DNA from: Paraburkholderia susongensis
GTDB taxonomy: Bacteria; Pseudomonadota; Gammaproteobacteria; Burkholderiales; Burkholderiaceae
Assembly: GCF_900177725.1 (NCBI RefSeq)
Contig: NZ_FXAT01000005.1
Location: forward strand, 310,001-374,000
Reading direction: 5' to 3'
Length of the DNA stretch: 64,000 nt
Positions 8,546 through 17,451 of this stretch are shown here, in pieces. The notes below the pieces were generated by a model that worked only from the letters and a program-made list of their open reading frames with translations, did no database searches and was not told the DNA's origin. The translations under genes were made by a program, and so were the position numbers. The stretch's first letter is position 1; each line of letters opens with the position of its first letter.

Positions 8546-9538
8546 TCAGGTGCTGGCAAGGTGGGTCTCCGAGATCGCGCGCACGTCGATGCGGCGCGGC
8601 AGGATCGCATCGCGATACGCGCGGTCGGCGACTTTTTGCAGCGCGTCGATGTCGCTGTCGATAACGAAATGCTGCTTGAGCGATGCGCGCCTCGTGATCT
8701 GCTTCGCGGCATCGAGCGGCGAGCGCGTGAGCGTCGCGTAGATTTGCGCGTAGGCGTCGGGGTTGGCGAGTGCCCAGTTTCCCGCACGCTGATAACGGAG
8801 CAGCAGGTCCGCGATCGCGACGCGTTTGCGCGGGTCCGCCAGCGACTCGCCCGATGCCGTGATGAAGCCGAGCCCGCTGTTGATGCCGCTGCCGTCGCGC
8901 AGGACACGTCCGCCGCGCTGCACGGCGATGCCGTAGTACGGATCGAAGGTCGCCCACACCTCGATCGCGCCCGAGGCGAAGGCCGCGAACGCATCGACGG
9001 GCAGAATGAAGCGCACCGTCACGTCGTCTTTCGACAGACCCGCTTCGGCCAGCGCGCCGTATAACTGGAACTGCGAAATGCTGCCGCGCGCCGACGAAAC
9101 GAAAACGGTGCGTCCTTTCAGATCGGCGACCGACTGGATCGTCGAATGCGGTGCGACGAGAATGCCGAGTTGCGCGCCCGAACCCACGCGCGTCGCCACG
9201 ATTTTCAGCGACGGGTCGCCGATGGCCGCGGCAAGCACCGGCAGGTCGCCGGCCGGGGCGAGATCGACCGAGCCCGCGCGTTGCGCCTCGAAGAGCGGCG
9301 CCGCGCCCTGGAAGTTGGCCCAACGCCACGCGTACGGTGTGCCGTCGAGCACTTTGGCTGCTTCGACGAGCGCCCGCGTGCCGCCCGCCTGATCGCCGAG
9401 CACGAGGCTCACGTCATCTGCCGCGCGGGCATCGCGCATGCTTGCGGTTGCGCACGCCATGGCGAACGGCGCGGCAGCCAGCGAACGCAGCAGCTTGCGC
9501 CGCCGCGTCGAAATAGACGTTGGAACGGATGCGGTCAT
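8546..9538 (-). CDS. Sulfonate-type ABC transporter substrate-binding protein
   Basis: 330 aa, first gene of the minus-strand transporter operon. The N-terminus has basic residues (RRRKLL) and a hydrophobic core ending near residue 39 (DARAADDVSLVLGDQ), consistent with export. Family landmarks are WANFQGAAPLFEAQRAGSVD, AGDLPVLAAAIGD, ADLKGRTVFVSS and WATFDPYYG, close in pattern to the binding protein at 2035-3066. The two are probably related receptors for organosulfur compounds. A pair of 9-bp direct repeats lies 62-84 bp upstream in an AT-rich promoter region. Confidence 0.9.
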   Translation of the reverse strand: MTASVPTSISTRRRKLLRSLAAAPFAMACATASMRDARAADDVSLVLGDQAGGTRALVEAAKVLDGTPYAWRWANFQGAAPLFEAQRAGSVDLAPAGDLPVLAAAIGDPSLKIVATRVGSGAQLGILVAPHSTIQSVADLKGRTVFVSSARGSISQFQLYGALAEAGLSKDDVTVRFILPVDAFAAFASGAIEVWATFDPYYGIAVQRGGRVLRDGSGINSGLGFITASGESLADPRKRVAIADLLLRYQRAGNWALANPDAYAQIYATLTRSPLDAAKQITRRASLKQHFVIDSDIDALQKVADRAYRDAILPRRIDVRAISETHLAST

Positions 9539-9550
9539 AGGTCCTCGCTG

Positions 9551-9622
9551 TCGATATGCAGCACAGCGTAGCGACGAAAAACCGCGCTGAGAATCATTCT
9601 ATTTCGATATGTTTATCTCGAT
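9551..9622. promoter_or_regulatory. AT-rich promoter region of the sulfonate ABC operon with direct repeats
   Basis: TATTTCGAT (9600-9608) and TATCTCGAT (9614-9622) are direct repeats 14 bp apart. TCGATATG occurs at 9551-9558 and again at 9604-9611. The block is markedly AT-rich for this window and sits just upstream of the operon's first gene, so it probably holds the promoter and a regulator site. The regulator is not identified. Confidence 0.4.
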
Positions 9623-9714
9623 TCAATATTTATGTTTTGCATCTTGCGAGGCGTGCGCGCGAATGCGGGCGAATAGCGGCATCGGCTCGCGAGCCTCGGC
9701 GTCGTGACGCTTCA

Positions 9715-11643
9715 TCACCGTCCTTCACCGCGCCGCCGCTTTGCGGCGAATTTGCCGTGCCTCGCCGGCTTCAACGAATGCGGTCCGACCGCCGGAGACA
9801 AACCGCCCGTCAACAATTGCAGCGCCGGCCGGTTGCGTGTCGAGCCTTCCGCATGAGGCGTCGGCAAGGCCTCCGACTTCGGCGTCGCACTCAACCAGAA
9901 TGCGAGTTCAGCCGACTTCACCGTGTTGTCGGCTGCGAAATACGCGTCCTGCCACGCGTCGTCCGACGCGAGGAAATGCCACGCTTTGCTCTTGCGCGTT
10001 TCGAGCCAGTAGCGCCACGCGTAATGATCGTAGACATCGAGGCAATGCGCGGCATAAGCCTCGGCCGCGGAGCGGTGCCCTTTGATGATGTTCAGGTTCT
10101 CGTCGTTGTTATAGGACGCCTTGTAGCCATCGTTGTGGCTGCCCATCGCGACGACGCAGTGATCCGTGAACGGATCGATGACGACGATCTTGTCGTGCAC
10201 GACCGCATTACCCGCGCGGTTCAACTCCTGCTTCCATTGCGCGAAGGCATCCCCCTTGGTGACACCCGTCGTATGAATCACGCGGAAATCTTCGGGCAAC
10301 GGCGGATCGCCTTTCCTGGGCGTTTTCACGGGCACCTCTCCATCGTGGATCGCCGCGTAGAACTCGCCGGCCGCATTCGCCGCGGTGACCGCGCCGCGCA
10401 CGAATAGCGTTGGCCGCGCCTTTTGTGCGGCCGCAATCGCATCGATGATGCTCGGATAGCCCGGCTCGAAAACGAGAAAAACGATCGACTGCTGGGCCTT
10501 GCCGATCAGATCGAAGAGTTCCTGCAGATCGGGCGGACATGCTTCATCGGCTGGCGGTTTGCTGGACCTCGCTTTCGGCGTGTTCGGCGAAAACCAGATG
10601 TCGATCGTCCCGCTACCGTCTTCGAGATCGACGGTGGCGAGGCCTTTCGCATCGGCGGAACGCAAGGGCTTCGCCTGCGGTCCGGTTATCTTCGGGCCGG
10701 GAGCCAGCGTGTCTTTCTTCAGGCGTGCCCAGTAGTCGCTATACACGTTGGCCACCGCCGGCGAGCGCGCAATGATCGTGTTGTTCGTCTGCGCGCACAG
10801 ACCATGCGCAGTCACGTTGGTCGAACCGAACAATGCGACCGTAGGCTTGCCACTTTGCAGCAGCACCTGAAACTTGTTGTGTCCGATATGGTTACTCGCC
10901 ATGAAGCGATCGATAACTTTGACACCGGCCGCTTTCATGTCGGCGCGCTCGGGCGCATAGACGTCGTTGGTTTTCTGATGATTCGCGTCCTCGCCCGGCA
11001 TATTGGACAGAATCAGATTCAACGAGCGCTGCAACGGCTTCAGACACGCGATCACCTCGGGATCGTCGAGCTCGTAAAACGCGCACTGCAAAGCCGCGCC
11101 CGTTTGCGCCGCCTCTTTCGGCAGCGTGGTGAGCGCCGCGATCATCTCTCCGGCCAGATCGTTGCGAAGCGGGTCGCCAATCTTGTAGATATGCGTTTGC
11201 AGCTTGTCGACGAGCTTGCCGCCGCCCGGCGTCGCCTCGAGTACATTGGCGGTGGATTGCGTCGCGAGAATGCCGCGATTGAAATAGACCGACAGCGCGC
11301 CATAATCCGGCGTCAACTGGATCTGGTTGGACAGCAGCGGACCATAGGGCAGCGGCTTCAGATTGCCGGGCGTCCCGCCCATCGGCACGACCCGATAGCG
11401 GTAAGTTCTGCCGCGAATCGCGGTGACGTCCTTCCAGAAGAACTTCTGGATCGGGTCTACGAACGTGGTGCGTCCCGGACCCGCGGCCTGCCCCTTGAAC
11501 GTCGCCATCGCGGGAAGCGGCGTTTCCGTTCCGGCCAGCACATCGATACGGGTGATGGCGAAGCCGAGACATCCTTTCAGCTTGCCGCCCAACGTCCATG
11601 CAATGACCGCCATGTCATTGTTAGAAAAAGCAATCGCTTTCAC
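9715..11643 (-). CDS. Phospholipase D-like protein with two HKD motifs
   Basis: 642 aa from a GTG start with GGAGG just upstream. Two PLD half-sites are visible: H255-N-K257 followed by GSTN (273-276), and H483-D-K485-x4-D490 followed by GSHN (501-504). The second motif is complete; the first lacks the Asp that normally follows four residues after the Lys. Two HKD motifs in one chain normally fold together into one active site cutting phosphodiester bonds in lipids or nucleic acids. The first 130 residues look like an added beta-rich domain (TYRYRVVPMGG), and the C-terminus is basic (KFAAKRRRGEGR). No signal peptide is evident. It is divergent from the DUF2278 gene. The substrate is unknown; a nuclease, lipase or effector role are all possible. 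Confidence 0.8.
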   Translation of the reverse strand: MKAIAFSNNDMAVIAWTLGGKLKGCLGFAITRIDVLAGTETPLPAMATFKGQAAGPGRTTFVDPIQKFFWKDVTAIRGRTYRYRVVPMGGTPGNLKPLPYGPLLSNQIQLTPDYGALSVYFNRGILATQSTANVLEATPGGGKLVDKLQTHIYKIGDPLRNDLAGEMIAALTTLPKEAAQTGAALQCAFYELDDPEVIACLKPLQRSLNLILSNMPGEDANHQKTNDVYAPERADMKAAGVKVIDRFMASNHIGHNKFQVLLQSGKPTVALFGSTNVTAHGLCAQTNNTIIARSPAVANVYSDYWARLKKDTLAPGPKITGPQAKPLRSADAKGLATVDLEDGSGTIDIWFSPNTPKARSSKPPADEACPPDLQELFDLIGKAQQSIVFLVFEPGYPSIIDAIAAAQKARPTLFVRGAVTAANAAGEFYAAIHDGEVPVKTPRKGDPPLPEDFRVIHTTGVTKGDAFAQWKQELNRAGNAVVHDKIVVIDPFTDHCVVAMGSHNDGYKASYNNDENLNIIKGHRSAAEAYAAHCLDVYDHYAWRYWLETRKSKAWHFLASDDAWQDAYFAADNTVKSAELAFWLSATPKSEALPTPHAEGSTRNRPALQLLTGGLSPAVGPHSLKPARHGKFAAKRRRGEGR

Positions 11644-11875
11644 CCGTCCTCCACACTATTCGACTGACGTCGTTCTTTGAAGACGGCAAGCCTGGAGACC
11701 GCGATAGCGCCCGGACAAAAGTACCGGTGCGCCCAGTTCTCCAGCTGCATCCCCGTCATCACGGAGCACTCATCTAGCCCCGATGAACGTTGCAAACGTG
11801 TGACATGCACTGCGCTTGTTTATCGATGAACGTCGGCTTATGCTTGCCACTCAACTTCAGCAAGGTTCACCAGTC

Positions 11876-12607
11876 ATGAACGAATACTGCATGTTCAAAG
11901 GGACGCTGCTACGCGCGGCTCCTTTCAAGGACACCTATATTGGGAGTCCGCACTATGTGATTACGGTGAGCGGCAACGACAACAAGCCGTTCAACCTCGT
12001 CGTGAATTCGGCATCGACCGACCCCGCGGCAAATGGCAGCGACGAGGTGTATTTCTATGCCGACCTGAATTTCACCGATCCGCTCACCGCGAAATTGCAG
12101 GCGCTCGCTCCGGGCCTGTACACGAGCGGTTTTCCGCGGCTCGATTACTGGCAGGACAGCAGCCTGCTCGACATTCACCGGATGCGGCCGATTCCCTACG
12201 AGGATGAAAATGGCAATCGCGCCGACGTGAACGACGTCATCGACGGGATCCTGAGCATCGACGAAAGCCAGAAGCCGGAAAGTCTTCCGTTCGACAATGG
12301 CAGCGGTCAATTGCACAACCGCGACTTCTGGACACCGACGGTGACGGGCATCGTGGTCTACGGGTTCGGTTTTCTATTTCTGCCGCAGAAGGATGGTCTT
12401 CACGAAACCCATATGAATCAGGGCAATCCGCCGGGCCCGCACTACAAGGAAAACGGCGCGTTTCAGGACGGCGCGGTCATCGTTCAGCGCGCTGACGGAT
12501 TTGCCGCCATATTTACCGCGTTCCAGACGCAGCGTCTGCCGACCAATGCGGGCGGATTTCCGACGCCGAACTCGCGTCCGTTGCCGGAGTTCATCCAGGG
12601 GAATTGA
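11876..12607 (+). CDS. DUF2278 family protein
   Basis: 243 aa from the ATG encoding MNEYCMFKGTLL; in-frame upstream starts at 11816 and 11843 would add up to 20 residues. Recognised as DUF2278 by an N-terminal KGTLL segment with HYVITVSG, a central LDYWQDSSLLDIHRMRPIP region, and the C-terminal hallmark HETHMNQGN (about residues 176-184) followed by FQDGAVIVQ and AIFTAFQTQ. The His and Gln residues around HMNQGN look catalytic or metal-binding, but no activity is established to my knowledge. It is divergent from the PLD-like gene with a shared intergenic region of about 230 bp, suggesting a functional pair. Confidence 0.8.
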   Translation: MNEYCMFKGTLLRAAPFKDTYIGSPHYVITVSGNDNKPFNLVVNSASTDPAANGSDEVYFYADLNFTDPLTAKLQALAPGLYTSGFPRLDYWQDSSLLDIHRMRPIPYEDENGNRADVNDVIDGILSIDESQKPESLPFDNGSGQLHNRDFWTPTVTGIVVYGFGFLFLPQKDGLHETHMNQGNPPGPHYKENGAFQDGAVIVQRADGFAAIFTAFQTQRLPTNAGGFPTPNSRPLPEFIQGN

Positions 12608-12674
12608 GAAAGCGGTGAGCGGCGGCTCGCGGCGGCGGTCTCCGCCATATCGCGCGGACTCTCCGTCGTGAAGG

Positions 12675-12713
12675 CGGTGGCACCACCCGGTGGCATCACC
12701 CGGTGGCATCACC
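12675..12713. repeat. Three tandem 13-bp repeats
   Basis: Unit CGGTGGCATCACC occurs three times head to tail; the first copy has one change (CACC for CATC). It lies between the DUF2278 gene and the GntR gene, about 110-150 bp before the GntR start. It may be a slippage product or a binding site. Confidence 0.6.
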
Positions 12714-12825
12714 TATAGCGCCGTCGCGCACGAGCCGCCCGCCGCCGACGTGTATCCTGACGACAGCACGCCACTTTCCGGCTCACCGGGGCATAATCCG
12801 TGAGTTCATCGTTCTGTCCGTCCAC

Positions 12826-13521
12826 ATGAAGAAAAATAGCTCCACCAGAAACACCGCCCGACGCGAACCCGTCAATCCGCCCGAGCAGTTGCTGGCCGAC
12901 GTCGCATTCGTGCAGATCGAGGAAATGATCATCACGCGCAAGCTGCCGCCCGGCTCGATGATTTCCGAAAGCCAGCTTGCCGCAGAAATGGAAATGGGGC
13001 GCACCCCTGTGCGCGAAGCGCTCCAGCGGCTACGGCAGATCGGCTTCGTCGAAATGCTGCCGCGCCGCGGCACGCTCGTCGCCGGCGTCGACATTCGCCA
13101 GCAACTCGAACTGCTCGAGGTCAGGCGCCCGCTCGAAGAACTCGTCGTGCGCGTCGCCGCGCTACGGGCCACGCCGGAAGAACGCGCGAATCTGCAACGA
13201 CTCGCGCAACAGATGACCGCCGCTGGCGAGCGCGGTGACATGGAAGCATGGATCAGGACTGGCGGAGAAATCCACGACGCCGAAGTTCGCGCCACCCACA
13301 ACAGCATGCTGATCACCAGCATGCTGCCGATTCACGCGCAGTCACGCCGCTTCTGGTATCACCATATTGCGCAGAATCGCGCGTACGTCGAAGGCGCGCA
13401 GCTGCACTCCAACGTGCTGACGGCCATTGCCGATGGCGACGGCGATCGGGCTGCCGCGGCGGCGCATGGACTGATGCAGTTCATCGAGCGATTCACCCGC
13501 TCCGCACTCGATACTTTCTGA
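12826..13521 (+). CDS. GntR/FadR-type (FCD) transcriptional regulator
   Basis: 231 aa from the ATG encoding MKKNSSTRN. The N-terminal winged HTH spans about residues 20-88 (LPPGSMISESQLAAEM, GRTPVREALQRLRQIGFVEM, RGTLVAGV), followed by an all-helical FCD ligand-binding domain with the metal-binding style D/H pattern (EIHDAEVRATHN). FCD regulators usually repress operons for organic acid breakdown and are released by the acid. The following minus-strand carrier/CoA-transferase/crotonase/FAD oxidoreductase operon is the likely target. A half-site TGACGACA at 12758-12765 upstream of this gene matches one arm of the palindrome at 18797-18826, which would allow autoregulation. Confidence 0.9.
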   Translation: MKKNSSTRNTARREPVNPPEQLLADVAFVQIEEMIITRKLPPGSMISESQLAAEMEMGRTPVREALQRLRQIGFVEMLPRRGTLVAGVDIRQQLELLEVRRPLEELVVRVAALRATPEERANLQRLAQQMTAAGERGDMEAWIRTGGEIHDAEVRATHNSMLITSMLPIHAQSRRFWYHHIAQNRAYVEGAQLHSNVLTAIADGDGDRAAAAAHGLMQFIERFTRSALDTF

Positions 13522-13540
13522 TAACTTACATCGCGCGAAT

Positions 13541-13572
13541 GGCGGCCCTGCCGCATAACCGGGCAGACCGCC
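13541..13572. terminator. Hairpin between convergent genes, possible terminator
   Basis: GGCGG at 13541-13545 pairs with CCGCC at 13568-13572, and CTGCC pairs with GGCAG inside. It sits between the GntR and MFS stop codons. There is no T-run on either side, so termination would be weak or factor-assisted. Confidence 0.35.
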
Positions 13573-13596
13573 GTCCGATACCATTCGCTCTTGCGG

Positions 13597-14892
13597 CTAT
13601 TCAGCCTGTGGCTGCGCAATCTCCACGCCGCGGCTATGCGCTTCGGTATCCTCACGCGGCGGGCCTACGAAGACGGCTACCGCAAGCCCACCCGCGAGAG
13701 CCACGCCGCCGCTCAGCAGGAACGCGCTCGTGAAGACATGCGTCCATTGCACGAGAAAGCCCGTGAGGATCGGCGCGAGAATCCCCGCTGTGTTGGCGAG
13801 CAGGTGCATAAAGCCGCCCACGCCGCCCATCCTCGCAGGTTCGACTGTATCGAGGATGATCGCCCAGTACACGCTCAGCGTGAGGTTCATGAAGAACACC
13901 GTGATACCCATGAGCGCCACCGCCGCACCAACGCTGGTTGCCGTGCCAGCGCACGCGACGCATGCCGCGGCAACCAGCAGACCGCCGACGATCACGATCT
14001 TGCGTGACTTCAGCGCATTGCCGGTCCAGCGGAAAATCAGATCCGACGTCAGGCCGCCCAGTGCGATCCCCGCAAATCCGAGCAACCAGGGAATGACGTT
14101 GACGATGCTCATCGACGAGAGGCTCAGATGCCGCTCCATCATCAGATAGCTCGGGAACCACGACAGGAAGAAGTACAGGATGTACGCATAGCCAAAGTAG
14201 GCAAGCGAGGTCGCCCAGATCGTCGGGCGCTTCAGGTACGAGCCCAACGACAACTGTGGTTGTGCGGTGGATTGCGCATGATCGTCGCGCACGTCCAATG
14301 CCGGCGAGATCGCGCCGCGCATCCAGCGGTTATGTTCAGGCCGGTCCGTCGAGAAGATCGACCACATCAGCACCCATAGCAGGCCCACCACGCCGATCAC
14401 GATGAATGGAATGCGCCAGCCCCAGTGCAAGGCCATCATCCCGACGATCGGCCCAGCCAATGCCGCGCCCAGTTGCAGGCCCGAGTTCGCAAAGCCCACT
14501 GCCGTGGTCTGCTCTTTCCGTTCGAACCAGTTGCTGATTATCTTGTTCGTGCACGTGGCGAGCGGCCCTTCCCCTGCGCCGAATATCACGCGGATTGCGA
14601 GCAGGCTTGCAAGACTCGCCGCTGCGGCGGTCAAGCCACAAAAGATCGACCAGAGGGCGATCGCGACGACCAGCACCCGCTTCGCGCCGAAACGGTCCGC
14701 GGCATAGCCGCCGATAAAACAGAACAGCGAATAGCCGACAAAGAACGCACTGAAGACAATGCCGAGATGAGCGGCGTCGAGTTGGAGATCCTGGGCAATG
14801 AGCGGCGCGGCAACCGAGAGCGCGGCCCGGTCGAGGTAGCTGATCGCGCACGCGAGAAACAGCATGAAAACGATGAACCAGCGGTACTTCAT
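13597..14892 (-). CDS. MFS transporter, anion:cation symporter (ACS) type
   Basis: 431 aa from the ATG encoding MKYRWFIVFMLF, chosen because GGAGGAGACAATC precedes it. Twelve hydrophobic segments are expected. ACS-type landmarks include AISYLDRAALSVAAP in the first helix region, the loop after helix 2 (GYAADRFGAKR), and GEGPLATCTNKIISNWFERKEQ near helix 4-5. This family carries organic acids such as glucarate, galactonate, hexuronates, phthalate or tartrate in symport with protons. Being in a unit with a CoA-transferase and a crotonase, it probably imports the carboxylic acid they degrade. Confidence 0.9.
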   Translation of the reverse strand: MKYRWFIVFMLFLACAISYLDRAALSVAAPLIAQDLQLDAAHLGIVFSAFFVGYSLFCFIGGYAADRFGAKRVLVVAIALWSIFCGLTAAAASLASLLAIRVIFGAGEGPLATCTNKIISNWFERKEQTTAVGFANSGLQLGAALAGPIVGMMALHWGWRIPFIVIGVVGLLWVLMWSIFSTDRPEHNRWMRGAISPALDVRDDHAQSTAQPQLSLGSYLKRPTIWATSLAYFGYAYILYFFLSWFPSYLMMERHLSLSSMSIVNVIPWLLGFAGIALGGLTSDLIFRWTGNALKSRKIVIVGGLLVAAACVACAGTATSVGAAVALMGITVFFMNLTLSVYWAIILDTVEPARMGGVGGFMHLLANTAGILAPILTGFLVQWTHVFTSAFLLSGGVALAGGLAVAVFVGPPREDTEAHSRGVEIAQPQAE

Positions 14893-15071
14893 GATTGTCT
14901 CCTCCAGACTCGCCATAGCGATCAGGATGGTTGGGCTGTACTCGATGCCGCATTGAACTGTGGCATTCGGCAGGCACGATTGTTGGAATCGGCGCGACGC
15001 TTTACGCTTTACGCTCTGGCGACGATGATCGTTATGCGTTGCTCAGGCGCCGCGCCGTTGTCTTCGCAAGG

Positions 15072-16673
15072 CTAGCTTTCTACCGCGGCTTCCGTGCAAT
15101 GGTCGGCGTTCTCCACGAACAGCGATTCATGCATCAGCGGCAGCGGATCGAGAATCTGAACCGGCGCGAACGCCATCAGATCGAGCACGTCTTTTCGTAC
15201 GTCGACACCCGGCGCCACTTCGGTCAGCACAAGGCCGCGCGCGGTCTGCTCGAACACGGCTCGCTCCGTCACGATCAGCGCGCTCTGCCCCGCGGCAACA
15301 CCGTTCGCTACCTGGTAAGTTCTGCTCTGCACCGTATCGACGAACTTGCTGACCTTACCCTCCTTCACGATCTTCATGCGACCCGCCTCGTATGCGATAT
15401 CGAGTCCGCCGGTCGTAAATGAGCCGGTAAACACAAGCCGTTGCGCGTTCATCGCAATGTCGATGAAGCCTCCCGCGCCCGGATTGACCTTACCGAATTT
15501 ACTGACGTTGACCGTGCCATGCGAATCGTATTCTGCGAACGCGAGTGCCGCGAATCGACACAATCCTCCGTCGATCACGTCGAATTGCGTGACACCGTCC
15601 AGCAAAGCCTGCGGTCGAAGATTCGCCGAAAACTGCCAGCCGTTCATGACGATGCCGCCATACGAGCCGTGCTCCGTCGTGAACCAGTAGTCATCCGAAC
15701 CATTTTCCGGATCGAAGAGACCTTGCTCCGCCATCACGAGCGGCACGTCCGCGGCTGCACCAAAGCCGAAAATCGACAGCTCGTGCTTGCGCACTTCCAG
15801 CGCCGCCCGGCGCGCGATCACCTTGTCGGGACCGAACGGAATCGCGGGCAGACGTGCATCGACGCCCGCCGCGCGCAGATAGGCTTCGTCATACGGCGTG
15901 TCGGTACTCATCATCATCTGCGGCTCGACCACGAGCGCATCGACGAACATGCCGGGCAGCCGCACCGACGTCGCTGCGCGTTCGCCGCCCGGCACGATGC
16001 GGCGGACCTGTGCGATCACACGGCCGCCGCTCGCCTTCGCTGCCAATGCGAGCGCGAGGCTTGCTGAAACCAGCGGCTCGTCCTCGAACGACAGATTGCC
16101 GAATTCGTCGGCACTGCTCGCGCGAATAATCGCAACATCGATGGGCCAACTCGGATAGAACAGCAGATCCTCGTCGTTCAGACGAATCTTCTGAATCAGA
16201 TCGTCTTCGCAACGGCTCGTGAATTTTCCGCCGCCATATTGCGGATCAGCATAGGTGCCCAGACCGACGCGCGTCATATAGCCGGGGCTCTTGCGCGCGA
16301 CCTCCCGCAGCCAGTGCATCGACGCGCCGATCGGCCACGAATACGCTTCGATCCGGTTCTCCTGAATGAGCCGCATCAGCGCCGGACGCTCGCCGGTTCG
16401 CGGATTCACCGGATTGATGTAGGAACCGGAAACGATGCGCTTCATCAGCCCTTCCTGCGCGACGTGATCCATTCCGCGAATGTCCACCGCATCACCCGTT
16501 CCGCACGGAAAATAGAACGTGAGATTACGCGGCGCACCGGTCTCGCGAAAACGCTTGCCAAGCGCTTCGAGCGTGGCGTCAGGCACAACCCAGCCGATAA
16601 CGCCAACCGACGCCACTGTCTGCCCATCCTGAATCGACGCGACGGCCTGTGCCGCCGACATGGTTTTCTTCAT
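15072..16673 (-). CDS. Acyl-CoA:carboxylate CoA-transferase, family I (fused alpha-beta)
   Basis: 533 aa, the usual length of single-chain family I enzymes such as propionate CoA-transferase. The N-terminal half has ASVGVIGWVVPD and FYFPCGTGD; the C-terminal half has FTTEHGSYGGI, where Glu334 aligns with the catalytic glutamate that forms the CoA thioester. It would move CoA from a donor such as acetyl-CoA or succinyl-CoA to a free acid. Its start overlaps the crotonase stop by 4 bases (ATGA), so both are made from one transcript. The substrate is unknown. Confidence 0.9.
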   Translation of the reverse strand: MKKTMSAAQAVASIQDGQTVASVGVIGWVVPDATLEALGKRFRETGAPRNLTFYFPCGTGDAVDIRGMDHVAQEGLMKRIVSGSYINPVNPRTGERPALMRLIQENRIEAYSWPIGASMHWLREVARKSPGYMTRVGLGTYADPQYGGGKFTSRCEDDLIQKIRLNDEDLLFYPSWPIDVAIIRASSADEFGNLSFEDEPLVSASLALALAAKASGGRVIAQVRRIVPGGERAATSVRLPGMFVDALVVEPQMMMSTDTPYDEAYLRAAGVDARLPAIPFGPDKVIARRAALEVRKHELSIFGFGAAADVPLVMAEQGLFDPENGSDDYWFTTEHGSYGGIVMNGWQFSANLRPQALLDGVTQFDVIDGGLCRFAALAFAEYDSHGTVNVSKFGKVNPGAGGFIDIAMNAQRLVFTGSFTTGGLDIAYEAGRMKIVKEGKVSKFVDTVQSRTYQVANGVAAGQSALIVTERAVFEQTARGLVLTEVAPGVDVRKDVLDLMAFAPVQILDPLPLMHESLFVENADHCTEAAVES

Positions 16674-17425
16674 GACTTCACCTTGAATTTCGAAAAAATA
16701 TTCTGAGCCGCTCCTCCTTCGCAGTTGCCTGCGAAATGCCGGGAAGCCAGCTTGTCGAGCCGCTCGCCGTCGAGCGAAACGAAGGGCTCGAAGAAGCGTT
16801 TCGTCGACGCGACCGCATCGGGTGGAAGCGCTGCCAGCCGATCTGCGAGAGCAAGAGCCGTCTGGTCGGCGTCACCGGGTTCGCTCAGATAGTCAGCGAT
16901 GCCGAGACGGTGCGCCTCGACACCGTTCATCGCCTCCGCAGCCCAGGTCAGCAGGCGGGCACGCACGGGGCCCACACGCGCGAGCAATGCCTGGAGCCCC
17001 CATGGCGGCAGCCAGCCGTTCGGCACTTCGGGAAGATGCCAGCGCACGTTCGATGCACTCACCACGATGTCGCACGAGATCGCCAGAACGAAGCCACCGC
17101 CGAGTGCAAAACCTTCTACTGCGGCGATCACCGGCTTCGACAGTGCCACGATCGAGCGCGCGACGCGCGCGGTCTCCGATTCGGAGTCGCACATCTCCTG
17201 AATCGACATCATCGCGAGTTCTTTCAGATCACTGCCCGAACAGAAGGCAGGCGGCGCTCCCGAGAGAACGATCGCACGCACGCCCGGATCGCGGTCGGCT
17301 TGCAGCAACGCCTGCTCCAGTTTCGCGATCGAATCGCCATCGAGCGCGTTGCGCCGCTCGGGCCGGTTCAACGTCAACTGACGGACGTTACCCATGTTCA
17401 CGATAATCACTGACACACCCTCCAT
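16670..17425 (-). CDS. Enoyl-CoA hydratase/isomerase family protein (crotonase) lacking one catalytic Glu
   Basis: 251 aa from the ATG encoding MEGVSVIIVNMG, with AAAGG just upstream; a GTG six codons earlier is less likely. The oxyanion-hole segments FCSGSDLKEL and GFALGGGF are present. Of the two hydratase glutamates, the one equivalent to rat Glu164 is kept (HLPEVPNG), but the position of Glu144 is Val (GGGFVLAISCD, where hydratases have CELA). Single-glutamate crotonases include enoyl-CoA isomerases, so this may not be a hydratase. It overlaps the CoA-transferase gene by 4 bases and follows the FAD oxidoreductase by 26 bp. Confidence 0.88.
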   Translation of the reverse strand: MEGVSVIIVNMGNVRQLTLNRPERRNALDGDSIAKLEQALLQADRDPGVRAIVLSGAPPAFCSGSDLKELAMMSIQEMCDSESETARVARSIVALSKPVIAAVEGFALGGGFVLAISCDIVVSASNVRWHLPEVPNGWLPPWGLQALLARVGPVRARLLTWAAEAMNGVEAHRLGIADYLSEPGDADQTALALADRLAALPPDAVASTKRFFEPFVSLDGERLDKLASRHFAGNCEGGAAQNIFSKFKVKS

Positions 17426-17451
17426 GTTTGCCTTTTCAACCACAATCTTTT

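Noticed and set aside
9586..9602. GAGAATCATTCT, weakly like a Fur box, before the sulfonate ABC operon
   Set aside because: Match is poor beyond one half and the operon has no iron link; treated as part of the AT-rich promoter.
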